A stretch of 64,000 nt of DNA from Ketobacter sp. MCCC 1A13808 (lineage in GTDB: Bacteria; Pseudomonadota; Gammaproteobacteria; Pseudomonadales; Ketobacteraceae). Below, piece by piece: positions 34,976 through 44,738 of this stretch. Location: positions 112,235 through 176,234 of the forward strand of contig NZ_VRKW01000009.1 in assembly GCF_009746715.1 (NCBI RefSeq). Reading direction: 5' to 3'. Both the position numbers and the translations under genes were made by a program. The notes below the pieces were generated by a model that had not been told where the DNA came from, made no database searches, and saw nothing but the letters and a program-made list of their open reading frames with translations. Numbering within the stretch: the first letter of the stretch is position 1; every line of letters begins with the position of its first letter.

Positions 34976-36769
34976 ATGCATTTAGTTTTGATCTCGCTTC
35001 TCTTCCTTATTCTGCCACTGCACTTAAACGCGGAACCGCTCAGCCTGCCCCTCGACAAGGGCAGAGCGGAGCTAAATCAATATATCGAATACATCGAGGA
35101 TAAGAACAGCACTCTTACGATTCAGGCGTTATTGCAGAACACACTGGATTGGCAGCCCAATAGCAACCAAACCTTCAACAAAAGCTATAACGATTCCAGC
35201 TGGTGGCTGCGTTTGCACATCACCAATCCGGACCAGGGCGATATCAAACGTCTGATCGAAATCAGCTACGCCGTTCTGGATTATGTAGACGTCTATATTG
35301 TCAGCGACGGTAAGGTGCAGGATAGCTACCATCTCGGCGATAAGCACGCCTATCATCAGCGCGTTATCGATCACCGGTTTTTCATTATCCCGGTGCACTG
35401 GAAATCCCATCAATCATTGCAAATTTATTTGCGGATCAAATCATCCAGTGCGGTCCAGGCACCGATGGTGATGTGGGACGAGCAAACGTTTTACGGTTTT
35501 GACACGACGCGCACCATACTACAGGGCATATTCTTCGGCACGATGCTGGTGATGGCAACCTACAACCTATTTATCTTTTTCGTGCTCGGTGAGCGCACCT
35601 ACCTGCTGTACGTGGGATACGTGTTATGTATGCCACTGTTTCTCGCCAGCTTAGGGGGCTATGCGTTCAAATACTTGTGGCCGACTCTCACCGAGTGGAA
35701 TGATCGCGCTATTATTGTTTTTCTGGCCGGAGTGGTCGTTTTCGGTGCCGCTTTCACCCGCAAATTTCTCTTGGTCTCGCACTACGCCCCCCGCCTCGAT
35801 CACCTGCTGAGGGTCTCTTTTTACGGCGGTGTAACACTGGTTTTGTGTGCCTTCATCCTGCCTTATCATTACAACATCATTGCGATCATTGTGTGGGCCA
35901 GCCTGGCCTGTATTCTGGCGCTCGTTACCGGCGCAGCCTGCTGGCGCGGCGGACTGTCCACGGCAAAATATTACACCATCGCCTGGACCGCCATGCTGTT
36001 TGGTGGCCTCGTCCTGGCGCTGAATAAAGCCAATATTCTGCCTGCCAACCTATTTACCGAATACGCAACCCATATCGGTTCTTCTTTGGAAGTGGTTTTG
36101 TTGTCCTTCGCGTTAGCAGAACGCATCAATATTGAGCGCCGGCTACGATACGAAGCGCAGGAACAAACCCTGATCACCACGCGCCGCATCAATGAAGAAC
36201 TGGAATCCCGGGTTCAGGAGCGAACACAAGAACTGGAAGCGCTAACCCAACAACTACGTGACCTGAGCAATACCGATCAACTCACCGGCTTGTGCAATCG
36301 ACGCCATCTGGAAAGTTCGTTTTATGACGAATGGGAACGAGCCAAACGTTATCAACGTGACATTGCCGTCATTATGATTGACATAGATCACTTTAAAACC
36401 GTCAACGATACCCATGGCCATCTGGTCGGTGATGATTGTTTACAGGAAGTTGCGCGCCGGATTCAGGAAGGCGTACGCTGGCCATCGGATCTGGCAGCGC
36501 GTTTCGGCGGCGAGGAATTTTGTATTCTGCTGCCGGAAACCGGCCTTAGGGGCGCACTGATTGTGGCAGAACGAATCCGCAACCTGGTCGCGGCCACCCC
36601 CGTCACCACCCGTTCACATTCGCTTTCCATTACTATCAGCGCCGGGGTGTATTCGTTGGTTCCCTCTGAGGAAAAGAGCATAGATCAGACGTTGAATTTC
36701 GCCGATAAAGCCCTGTATCAAGCCAAAGACAAGGGCCGCAATCAGGTGTTCAGCGAACGGGCTGCCTGA
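34976..36769 (+). CDS. 7TMR-DISM sensor diguanylate cyclase
   Basis: Membrane receptor (597 aa) that makes cyclic di-GMP. A signal peptide (about 1-19) leads to a periplasmic 7TMR-DISMED2 domain (about 25-155), seven TM helices (about 175-380), a coiled-coil linker (RRINEELESRVQERTQELEAL) and a GGDEF domain (about 435-597). The active-site loop is GGEEF at 511-515, with metal ligands in VIMIDIDHFK, so it should be active. The inhibitory RxxD I-site is absent (a Trp occupies the Arg position of WPSD), so product inhibition may be lost. Stands alone. Confidence 0.93.
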   Translation: MHLVLISLLFLILPLHLNAEPLSLPLDKGRAELNQYIEYIEDKNSTLTIQALLQNTLDWQPNSNQTFNKSYNDSSWWLRLHITNPDQGDIKRLIEISYAVLDYVDVYIVSDGKVQDSYHLGDKHAYHQRVIDHRFFIIPVHWKSHQSLQIYLRIKSSSAVQAPMVMWDEQTFYGFDTTRTILQGIFFGTMLVMATYNLFIFFVLGERTYLLYVGYVLCMPLFLASLGGYAFKYLWPTLTEWNDRAIIVFLAGVVVFGAAFTRKFLLVSHYAPRLDHLLRVSFYGGVTLVLCAFILPYHYNIIAIIVWASLACILALVTGAACWRGGLSTAKYYTIAWTAMLFGGLVLALNKANILPANLFTEYATHIGSSLEVVLLSFALAERINIERRLRYEAQEQTLITTRRINEELESRVQERTQELEALTQQLRDLSNTDQLTGLCNRRHLESSFYDEWERAKRYQRDIAVIMIDIDHFKTVNDTHGHLVGDDCLQEVARRIQEGVRWPSDLAARFGGEEFCILLPETGLRGALIVAERIRNLVAATPVTTRSHSLSITISAGVYSLVPSEEKSIDQTLNFADKALYQAKDKGRNQVFSERAA

Positions 36770-36818
36770 TTCTGCATACCTTGCCTGCTATATTCACTGC
36801 GCATTCTTCCGACCTGGA

Positions 36819-36860
36819 TTGCCAACCTTGGACCACGGGCTAGCGGCCAAAGGTTGGCAA
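36819..36860. repeat. 11-bp perfect inverted repeat between cyclase and alcohol dehydrogenase genes
   Basis: TTGCCAACCTT at 36819-36829 and AAGGTTGGCAA at 36850-36860 are exact complements with a 20-nt spacer. No T tract follows, so termination of the cyclase message is doubtful. It could instead be an operator for the downstream alcohol dehydrogenase operon. Confidence 0.5.
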
Positions 36861-36973
36861 ATCGGTGGCCACAGAGCTGGTTTTAATGGCCAAAACAAGG
36901 TCGTCAGCCGTGTTATTATCTTTGCCACCCGTTGCTCTAATAAAGCCCACCCAGAGAGAGAGGTGCCCATTCC

Positions 36974-38137
36974 ATGCAGGCATTCACCTTCAGCACCACC
37001 AAAACCATTATAAATGAACCTGGCAGCGCCAAGCGGCTGGGCGAGCTGTGCCAACAATACAGCGCAAAATCCGTTCTTATCGTCACCGACCCGGGCATCA
37101 TAAAAGTCGGCTTACTGGACACAGTGCTGCCCAGCTTTGAAAGCGCCGATGTTCAAGTCTCCCTGTTCACGGAAGTCGAGCCTGACCCGTCCGATACCAC
37201 TGTTCTTAGTGCCGTCAAGAGTGCAAAAGACAACGCAGCAGACCTGGTGATCGGCTTTGGCGGCGGCAGCTCTATGGACGTTGCCAAGCTGGTCGCGATC
37301 TTGTCTCACCCCGGGTGTACGCAGACGTTGCCGGATATGTACGGCGTCGGCAATGCCAAAGAACCTCGCCTGCCCCTGATTCAGGTGCCCACTACAGCAG
37401 GCACCGGTTCCGAGGTGACGCCTATTGCCATCGTAACCACCGGGGAAACCACAAAAGCCGGCGTCGTTTCCCCGGTATTACAACCCGATATCGCCTTGCT
37501 CGATGCAGAGCTGACCCTGGGTCTGCCGCCACAGGTCACTGCCGCCACCGGCGTCGATGCCATGGTGCATGCGATTGAAGCGTACACCAGCGTGCATAAA
37601 AAGAACCCGATCTCGGACATGCTGGCGCTGCAGGCACTGAAGCTACTGTCGCGCAATTTGCTGACCGTGGTTGAGGATGGCAAAAATGTCGAAGCCCGCG
37701 CCAATATGCTGCTAGGTGCACTGCTGGCCGGACAAGCGTTTGCAAACGCACCGGTTGCTGCCGTACACGCCCTGGCCTACCCCTTGGGTGGCCATTTCCA
37801 CATTCCCCACGGACTAAGCAATTCATTAGTATTGCCCCATGTGATGCGATTTAATGCATCGGAAGCATCCGTTCATTATGCCGAATTAGCGCCTATCATC
37901 ATGGGCGATCAATTTCAGGCGGGGCCGCACGATGAAGTCACTGACCGTTTAATTCAGCATATTGAATCCCTCATCAAGACGGTCGCATTGCCCAACCGCT
38001 TACGGGATTGCAATGTACCGCAAGACTTTATCGGTCGCCTGGCCTCAGATGCTATGTTGCAGCAACGCTTACTGGTGAATAATCCGAAACAGGTAACCGA
38101 GCAGGATGCACTGGCTATCTATCAAGCTGCATTCTGA
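36974..38137 (+). CDS. Iron-containing alcohol dehydrogenase (group III)
   Basis: NAD(P)-dependent alcohol dehydrogenase (387 aa, standard length). The nucleotide-binding motif GGGS lies at residues 96-99 (VIGFGGGSSMDVAK). The metal ligands are the Asp and His residues of GVDAMVHAIEAYTS together with two His in AVHALAYPLGGHFHIPHG. The sequence LIQVPTTAGTGSEVTP is the second family signature. It starts an operon with a thioesterase and an aldehyde dehydrogenase, suggesting stepwise oxidation of an alcohol to an acid; the substrate cannot be read from the sequence. Confidence 0.95.
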   Translation: MQAFTFSTTKTIINEPGSAKRLGELCQQYSAKSVLIVTDPGIIKVGLLDTVLPSFESADVQVSLFTEVEPDPSDTTVLSAVKSAKDNAADLVIGFGGGSSMDVAKLVAILSHPGCTQTLPDMYGVGNAKEPRLPLIQVPTTAGTGSEVTPIAIVTTGETTKAGVVSPVLQPDIALLDAELTLGLPPQVTAATGVDAMVHAIEAYTSVHKKNPISDMLALQALKLLSRNLLTVVEDGKNVEARANMLLGALLAGQAFANAPVAAVHALAYPLGGHFHIPHGLSNSLVLPHVMRFNASEASVHYAELAPIIMGDQFQAGPHDEVTDRLIQHIESLIKTVALPNRLRDCNVPQDFIGRLASDAMLQQRLLVNNPKQVTEQDALAIYQAAF

Positions 38138-38176
38138 TTCATAATTCACCCTTTTTTCATTTTGTTGACCTAAATC

Positions 38177-38617
38177 ATGACTGAGCATAAACCGATTTCC
38201 CGCAGCGACTATAAAATCTTCTATCCCATCAGTACACGCTGGATGGATAACGATATTTATGGTCACGTGAACAACGTGACTTACTACTCTTATTTTGACT
38301 CCGCAGTGAATCAATACCTGATTGAACGGGGCGGCCTGGATATACATAACGCACCGGTAGTGGGTTATGTGGTAAATTCCAGTTGTAACTATTTATCCGG
38401 AATCGCTTATCCCGAAAAAATAGAGGCAGGACTACGGGTGATTAAGCTGGGCAACAGCTCCGTCACATATGGGGTCGGGATTTTTCGTGAGGGCGAAGAA
38501 AGCGCTTGTGCATTCGGAGATTTTATACATGTTTTTGTCAACCGTGCTGAGAACCGATCGGTGCCAATCCCTGACCAGATTCGAAGTGCGCTGCAAGAGC
38601 TACTGATTACGCAATAG
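38177..38617 (+). CDS. Hot-dog fold acyl-CoA thioesterase (4HBT/FadM-like)
   Basis: A 146-residue thioesterase of the 4-hydroxybenzoyl-CoA thioesterase group. The family motif is MDNDIYGHVNNVTYYSYFDSAVNQYL (near residues 23-48), with the catalytic Asp before HVNN. It lies 39 bp after the alcohol dehydrogenase and 9 bp before the aldehyde dehydrogenase, all on the same strand, so it is part of the same unit and may release an acid from a CoA ester made in that pathway. Confidence 0.9.
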   Translation: MTEHKPISRSDYKIFYPISTRWMDNDIYGHVNNVTYYSYFDSAVNQYLIERGGLDIHNAPVVGYVVNSSCNYLSGIAYPEKIEAGLRVIKLGNSSVTYGVGIFREGEESACAFGDFIHVFVNRAENRSVPIPDQIRSALQELLITQ

Positions 38618-38626
38618 GAATTGATC

Positions 38627-40060
38627 ATGTTAAAACAAGAGTATCCTTATTATCTGGCTAATGAAGCGGTCTATGCTAACCAGGATCTGAAAGTGTACGA
38701 CAAATTCAGCGGCGAACTGGCGACGGCCGTACCGCTGGCCTCACCGGACGTATTGGATCAGGCCATCGCTGCCGCCTGCGATGCAGCAGAGCCCATGCGA
38801 AAGATGGCAATGTACGAACGACAGGCGGTACTGGAACACTGTGTAACCCGTTTCCGGGAACGTTTTGATGAGCTGGCTTACGCTCTGTGTGTCGAAGCGG
38901 GCAAACCAATCAATGATGCCAAAGGTGAAGTCACCCGCTTAATTGACACCTTTAAAATCGCAGCAGAAGAAGTGTCCCGCCAATACGGTGAAACCATTCC
39001 CCTGGACATCAGTGCCCGGGCCAAGGGCTACAGCGGCATGACTAAACGAGTGCCGATCGGACCCTGCGCCTTTATCAGCCCGTTTAATTTCCCGCTCAAC
39101 CTGGCAGCTCACAAAGTTGCACCGGCGATTGCGGCCGGTTGCCCGTTTGTTCTGAAGCCCGCAAGTTTGACGCCTATCGGTGCCATTCTGATTGGTGAAA
39201 TTCTTGCCGAAACCGACTTACCGAAAGGCGCGTTTTCGATTCTGCCCTGTCGTCGTGACAGTGCTGATATGCTGACCGAAGACGACCGTCTGAAATTACT
39301 GAGCTTCACCGGATCACCGGATGTGGGCTGGGCACTAAAAGCCCGTGCCGGTAAAAAACCGGTCATTCTGGAACTGGGTGGCAATGCGGCGTGTGTCGTC
39401 GACAAAGACTGGGATATTGACGATGCGGTGGCCCGAATTATTTTTGGTGCCTTTTATCAATCCGGACAGAGCTGCATCGGCGTTCAACGCATTTATATTC
39501 ATGCGGATGTGTATGACACCTTCAAAGAAAAGCTGGTAGCAAAAGCAAAAGCATTAAAAAGCGGTGACCCGAAAGACCCGCAAACCTTCATCGGCCCGAT
39601 GATCAGCGAGGGTGAAGCGTCCCGCTTACACGGTTGGATCAACGAAGCGATCGCCGATGGTGCCACGTTATTATGTGGTGGTGATTGTGAAGGCAACATG
39701 CTGCAAGCGACCCTGCTTGAAAATGTCAATTCAACGCAGAAAGTCTGTGCCGAAGAAGCGTTCGGACCGGTTGCGGTGTTGGAAAAATTCGATGATTTCG
39801 ACAACGTCATCAAGTCCATTAATGACAGCAAATTCGGTTTGCAGGCAGGTGTCTTTACCAAAGACATTTACCATGCACACAAAGCCTGGGACGAATTGGA
39901 AGTGGGTGGAGTCGTAATCGGTGATATTCCCTCCTGGCGAGTTGATCACATGCCTTATGGTGGCGTGAAAGACAGCGGTCTCGGTCGCGAAGGTATTCGC
40001 TGGGCAATGCACGATATGACGGAATTGCGTTTGATGGTGCTACGAAACCCGAACCCCTAA
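38627..40060 (+). CDS. Aldehyde dehydrogenase family protein
   Basis: NAD(P)-dependent aldehyde dehydrogenase (477 aa). Visible motifs: FISPFNFPLNL (active-site Asn), SFTGSPDVGW (cofactor), LELGGNA (general-base Glu), SGQSCIG (catalytic Cys, near residue 282), and EEAFGPVAV and PYGGVKDSGLGREG near the C-terminus. It resembles the glyceraldehyde-3-phosphate/phosphonoacetaldehyde-like branch. ATG 38627 follows an AGGA site; an earlier TTG at 38621 is less likely. Last gene of the alcohol dehydrogenase operon; a long hairpin follows. Confidence 0.95.
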   Translation: MLKQEYPYYLANEAVYANQDLKVYDKFSGELATAVPLASPDVLDQAIAAACDAAEPMRKMAMYERQAVLEHCVTRFRERFDELAYALCVEAGKPINDAKGEVTRLIDTFKIAAEEVSRQYGETIPLDISARAKGYSGMTKRVPIGPCAFISPFNFPLNLAAHKVAPAIAAGCPFVLKPASLTPIGAILIGEILAETDLPKGAFSILPCRRDSADMLTEDDRLKLLSFTGSPDVGWALKARAGKKPVILELGGNAACVVDKDWDIDDAVARIIFGAFYQSGQSCIGVQRIYIHADVYDTFKEKLVAKAKALKSGDPKDPQTFIGPMISEGEASRLHGWINEAIADGATLLCGGDCEGNMLQATLLENVNSTQKVCAEEAFGPVAVLEKFDDFDNVIKSINDSKFGLQAGVFTKDIYHAHKAWDELEVGGVVIGDIPSWRVDHMPYGGVKDSGLGREGIRWAMHDMTELRLMVLRNPNP

Positions 40061-40093
40061 CGCTGCTGCGCTTGGCTATATAAGCTCGGCAAT

Positions 40094-40135
40094 ATAAAAG
40101 GGCATCGTGACCCAACCGTCACGATGCCCTTTTAT
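40094..40135 (+). terminator. Terminator hairpin after the aldehyde dehydrogenase gene
   Basis: An 18-bp perfect inverted repeat (ATAAAAGGGCATCGTGAC at 40094-40111 and its complement at 40118-40135) surrounds a 6-nt loop. The 3' arm ends CCCTTTTAT, providing the T-rich end. It closes the alcohol dehydrogenase operon. Confidence 0.9.
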
Positions 40136-40314
40136 CTCCCTCATTTTATTTTTCGCTGATTACTGCCGCTTTTTCGCAACACGCTGTTTCCGGCTGTTTA
40201 GTTGACGGTAAAACCGTTACTAACTATTACTTAAAGATCTTTGCCCGCGTACCTGACCGAAAGCTTATCCCGCGCCCGATGTAAGGGGCTAAAACGATTC
40301 TGAGGCCAATCCAG

Positions 40315-41487
40315 ATGTTATTTCACTTGTCACCCCATCGGCTGATCTCCATTACGCTTTTTTGTATTCTTGTCACAGCTTGCAAAGACGACACTAGTGG
40401 TGCGGCGGGCCAAGCGCAGATGCCACCCCCTGAAGTGCTAGTGGAAGAGGTCGTGGCAAAGCGCATTGTCGTTAAAACCGAACTGCCTGGCCGTGTGCAG
40501 GCATTGCGAACCGCCGAGGTGCGTGCGCGGGTTGAAGGCATCATACAGGAACGACTATTCACTGAGGGCAGTGAAGTGAAAGCCGGCACCAAATTATTCC
40601 AGATCGATCCCGCCACGTTACAAGCCGATCTGGATGCCGCCAAAGCCAATCTGGCGCGGGCAGAAGCGGATCAGACACAAGCAAAATTAAAAGAAAGACG
40701 GTTTCGCGATTTGTTGAAGAAAAAAGCCGTCAGCCAGCAACAGTTCGATGAAGCCTACGCCCTGTTAAAACAAGCGGAAGCCGATGTCGCCGGTACCAAA
40801 GCAGCCATGGCCCGCGCCAAAATAGACCTGGAGTACGCCACGGTGAAAGCTCCAATTACCGGTCGCATCGGACGAGCCCTCGTCACTGAAGGCGCGTTGG
40901 TCGGAAAAAGCGAAGCCACGCATCTGGCCACGATTGAACAACTGGATCCGCTCTATGTGAACTTTACGCAGTCCAGCACTCAAATTTTACGTTTCCGGCA
41001 ATCGGAAGCCGGCCAGGAAATGATGCAGAAAGACCCGACCGTATCGGTGTTGCTGGAAACCGGCACACTTTACAGCCATACGGGTAAATTATTGTTCTCT
41101 GAAATGACGGTGGATCCCAGCACCGGTGAGATTCTGATTCGTGCCGAGGTGCCCAATCCCGAACGCATGCTGCTGCCGGGCATGTTTGTTCGCGTCATCC
41201 TGGCTCAGGCAGAATACAAACATGCCCTCACCATACCGCAGAAAGCGTTGGTGCGTTCGGTAAAAGGCGATATGGTGATGTCGGTATTACCGGATGGCAA
41301 GGTGGTGCCTCTCCCCGTCATTACCGGCATCGCACAAGACGATCGCTGGATCATCCGTAGCGGATTAAAAGGGGGTGAACTGATTATTATCGAAGGCCTG
41401 CAAAAAGCGCAGCCCGGTGCCACAGTCAGAACCGTTACCGCAGAAAGCGAAGCACAACCCGATGCAGCGGCCCTTCCAGGAGAATAA
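40315..41487 (+). CDS. RND efflux periplasmic adaptor lipoprotein (AcrA/MexA family)
   Basis: Membrane-fusion protein (390 aa) that couples an RND pump to an outer-membrane channel. The lipoprotein signal ends at lipobox VTAC (Cys near residue 23). The lipoyl halves are GRVQALRTAEVRARVEGII and YATVKAPITGRIGRALVTEG, on either side of an alpha-hairpin (about 98-160). The membrane-proximal beta domain near the C-terminus includes LPVITGIAQDDRWIIRSGLKGGE. It sits 2 bp before the pump gene. No TetR-type repressor adjoins the pair. Confidence 0.95.
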   Translation: MLFHLSPHRLISITLFCILVTACKDDTSGAAGQAQMPPPEVLVEEVVAKRIVVKTELPGRVQALRTAEVRARVEGIIQERLFTEGSEVKAGTKLFQIDPATLQADLDAAKANLARAEADQTQAKLKERRFRDLLKKKAVSQQQFDEAYALLKQAEADVAGTKAAMARAKIDLEYATVKAPITGRIGRALVTEGALVGKSEATHLATIEQLDPLYVNFTQSSTQILRFRQSEAGQEMMQKDPTVSVLLETGTLYSHTGKLLFSEMTVDPSTGEILIRAEVPNPERMLLPGMFVRVILAQAEYKHALTIPQKALVRSVKGDMVMSVLPDGKVVPLPVITGIAQDDRWIIRSGLKGGELIIIEGLQKAQPGATVRTVTAESEAQPDAAALPGE

Positions 41488-41489
41488 TC

Positions 41490-44400
41490 ATGGCGCGATT
41501 TTTTATCGACCGGCCGCGTTTTGCCTGTGTTATTGCGCTCATTATCCTGTTGGGTGGCGTGTTGTCCATCGGCAACCTGCCAGTGGCGCAGTATCCGAAC
41601 ATTGCGCCGCCTTCAATCAAGGTTTCCGCTAGTTACCCCGGCGCTTCGGCACAAACCCTGGAAGAAACCGTCACCGCGGTCATCGAACAAGAGATGAATG
41701 GCATTGAGGGTCTGCAATCCATCAGCTCGGACAGCAGTGCCAGCGGTTCAGCCAATATCACCATCACCTTCGCCTCCGGCACCGATACCAATATTGCACA
41801 GGTAGAAGTGAACAACCGGGTCAAACGGGTAGAAGCGCGCTTACCGGAGCAAGTGCGGCGCCAGGGCTTGCGAGTGGATAAGGCCACCCGCAATTACATG
41901 ATGATTATTACCCTCAGCTCCAACGACGGTAGCATGGATGCCATCGCGCTGGGCAACTACGTGAACAACCACATCATTGACGAAATCCGGCGCGTGAAAG
42001 GGGTCGGCGAAGCAGAAGTGTTCGGCACTCAGTACGCCATGCGCATCTGGCTGGACCCGATTAAATTGACCGCTTTTTCCCTTACGCCCGGCGACGTTGT
42101 CAGTGCGGTGCAAACTCAAAACGTGCAGGTTGCAGCGGGCGAACTGGGCGGTCTGCCCTCCAACGTCGGACAAATGCTGAACGCCACCGTGGTCACAGAC
42201 AGCCGGCTGAGCACGGTTAAGGACTTTGAAAATGTCCTGTTAAAAGTCAACGCCACCGGTTCCAGCGTGCGCCTGGGCGATGTAGCACGGGTTGAACTCG
42301 GCGGTGAAAGCTATGCCTCCTCCGCCTTCGCCAACGGCCAGCCGGCCGCCGCGATGGGCATCAAGCTATCGCCCACCGGCAATGCCGTCGAAACCAACGC
42401 CCTGATCGTTGAACGCATGCAACAGTTAGCACAATTTTTTCCCGCGGGAATGGTATGGGACAGTCCTTATGACACTACCGCCTTCGTACGTATTTCCATC
42501 ACCGAAGTGATTCACACCCTGCTGGAAGCGGTGTTTCTGGTGTTTCTGGTTATGCTGCTATTCCTGCAAAATCTGCGCGCCACGCTGATACCCACTATTG
42601 TGGTGCCGGTGGCCTTGATGGGGGCGTTTATCGGCCTGAATTTATTCGGTTTCTCCATCAACGTGCTGACGCTGTTCGGGCTGGTACTGGGCATTGGTAT
42701 TCTGGTGGACGATGCCATCGTGGTGGTGGAAAACGTAGAACGCATCATGCGCGAGGAACGGTTATCCCCACTCGAAGCGACCCGCAAGGCCATGCGCCAG
42801 ATCACCGGGGCTATCGTCGGTATCACCACCGTATTGGTGGCTGTTTTCATTCCCATGGCCTTTTTCTCGGGCTCTGTGGGGGCGATCTACCGTCAATTTT
42901 CCCTGGCACTGATCACCTCAATTTTGTTTTCTGCATTTCTCGCTCTGAGCCTGACACCAGCGCTCTGTGCTACCTTGCTCAAACCCCATGGTGAGGATCA
43001 CAAAGGCTTCTTTGGCTGGTTCAACCGGATGTTTGATCATTCCAATAACGGCTATCAGAAAGGCGTGTCCTACATGGTGAAGCGGATTGGCCGCTTTATG
43101 CTGATCTATCTGATTATAGTGGGGGGTGTCACCTTCTTCGCGTTCCGCTTACCCACATCCTTTTTGCCGCAAGAAGATCAGGGCTATTTTATTACCATCG
43201 TACAGCTGCCTTCCGGTGCCACCCAGGAACGAACCATCAAGGTTCTGCGCACCATGGAAAATTATTATCTGAAGAACGATCCCAATGTCGAAAAGATTGT
43301 GTCCATCGCCGGTTTTAGCTTTTTCGGCACCGGGCAAAATGCCGGAATCGCCTTCGTACGACTGAAAGACTGGAGCGAACGCAAGCGACCGGACCAGCAC
43401 GTGGAAGCCGTTATCGGCCGCGCCTGGGGCGCCTTGTCCAGCGTACGCGATGCGGTCATTTTCCCGCTTAACCCCCCTTCCATACCGGAACTGGGCACCG
43501 CCACCGGCTTCGAGTTCCAGCTCAAAGAAATTGGCGGGCAGGGCCACGCTGCGCTGACCGACGCCCGCAACATGTTGCTGGGTATGGCCATGCAGGAGAA
43601 AAAACTGATTGGGGTGCGTCCGGAAGGCATGGAAGACACCTCACAGTTACGCGTCGATGTCGACCGCGAAAAAGCCGGAGCACTGGGGATTTCCATCAAC
43701 GAAATCAATACCACCCTGGGCATAGCTCTTGGCTCTAGCTACATCAACGATTTTGTAAATAAAGGACAAGTCCAGAAAGTCATTGTACAGGCAGACGCCT
43801 ATGGCCGTATGCTGCCGGAAAACATCATGCAGCTCAGGGTGCGCAACAACGAAGGCAACATGGTGCCCTTTTCGGCCTTTGCCGATGCGGAGTGGATCAT
43901 GGGTTCGCCGCGGTTAACCCGCTACAATGGCTCACCCTCCATGAAAATCGGCGGACAGGCTGCAGCGGGAGTGAGTTCCGGCGAAGCGATGGACGTAATG
44001 GCGCGACTGGCGAGTAAGTTACCGACCGGTTTCACCTACGAATGGTCCGGGCAATCCTATGAAGAGATTGTCTCCGAAGCTCAGGCTCCGGCACTGTTCA
44101 TGTTGTCGTTACTGGTGGTCTTTTTGTGTCTGGCTGCATTATATGAAAGCTGGTCCATACCGGTCGGGGTCATCCTGGCCGTTCCCCTCGGGGTGTTGGG
44201 CTGTTTGGCCGCAGTGTATATCAGAGGCATGCCCAACGATGTTTTTTTCAAAATCGGTCTGATCACCATCATCGGACTGGCAGCAAAAAACGCCATTCTG
44301 ATCATTGAGTTCGCAAAAGATGAAGAATTGCGCGGTGTCGATATGATGACCGCCACCATCGACGCCTGCCGCATGCGCCTGCGCCCGATCCTGATGACCT

Positions 44401-44594
44401 CGCTGGCGTTCACCTTTGGCGTCGTACCCCTGGCAATCAGTTCCGGTGCCGGAGCAGCCAGCAGGCAAGCCATCGGTACCGGCGTCGTCGGTGGCATGAT
44501 TGCCGCCACCTTTCTGGCTATCTTGTTTGTGCCGGTTTTCTATATTGCGGTTCGCAAATGGATGATGCGATCAAAACCCATTCCGCGACATTAA
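41490..44594 (+). CDS. RND multidrug efflux pump permease (AcrB/MexB, HAE1 family)
   Basis: Proton-driven inner-membrane pump (1034 aa, typical HAE1 length). Twelve TM helices and two large periplasmic loops. The proton relay residues are visible: the two Asp of GILVDDAIVVVENVER in TM4 and the Lys of ILIIEFAKDEELRG in TM10. The starts ARFFIDRPRFACVIALII and PVAQYPNIAPPSI are family signatures. It works as a trimer with the adaptor encoded just upstream and an outer-membrane channel (TolC/OprM) that is not in this window. Confidence 0.96.
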   Translation: MARFFIDRPRFACVIALIILLGGVLSIGNLPVAQYPNIAPPSIKVSASYPGASAQTLEETVTAVIEQEMNGIEGLQSISSDSSASGSANITITFASGTDTNIAQVEVNNRVKRVEARLPEQVRRQGLRVDKATRNYMMIITLSSNDGSMDAIALGNYVNNHIIDEIRRVKGVGEAEVFGTQYAMRIWLDPIKLTAFSLTPGDVVSAVQTQNVQVAAGELGGLPSNVGQMLNATVVTDSRLSTVKDFENVLLKVNATGSSVRLGDVARVELGGESYASSAFANGQPAAAMGIKLSPTGNAVETNALIVERMQQLAQFFPAGMVWDSPYDTTAFVRISITEVIHTLLEAVFLVFLVMLLFLQNLRATLIPTIVVPVALMGAFIGLNLFGFSINVLTLFGLVLGIGILVDDAIVVVENVERIMREERLSPLEATRKAMRQITGAIVGITTVLVAVFIPMAFFSGSVGAIYRQFSLALITSILFSAFLALSLTPALCATLLKPHGEDHKGFFGWFNRMFDHSNNGYQKGVSYMVKRIGRFMLIYLIIVGGVTFFAFRLPTSFLPQEDQGYFITIVQLPSGATQERTIKVLRTMENYYLKNDPNVEKIVSIAGFSFFGTGQNAGIAFVRLKDWSERKRPDQHVEAVIGRAWGALSSVRDAVIFPLNPPSIPELGTATGFEFQLKEIGGQGHAALTDARNMLLGMAMQEKKLIGVRPEGMEDTSQLRVDVDREKAGALGISINEINTTLGIALGSSYINDFVNKGQVQKVIVQADAYGRMLPENIMQLRVRNNEGNMVPFSAFADAEWIMGSPRLTRYNGSPSMKIGGQAAAGVSSGEAMDVMARLASKLPTGFTYEWSGQSYEEIVSEAQAPALFMLSLLVVFLCLAALYESWSIPVGVILAVPLGVLGCLAAVYIRGMPNDVFFKIGLITIIGLAAKNAILIIEFAKDEELRGVDMMTATIDACRMRLRPILMTSLAFTFGVVPLAISSGAGAASRQAIGTGVVGGMIAATFLAILFVPVFYIAVRKWMMRSKPIPRH

Positions 44595-44738
44595 AATCAG
44601 CACCTAAACCGGTTTTGAATAAGCACGCTCACAGCAGGGAATCACAACTATCATTAGCGAATCACGCTTATATCCTGTAGTCTGCAGCGCCGCCATTCAG
44701 TCTGTTTGTATCACTTCCGCAGGAATCGAGACGAGTTT

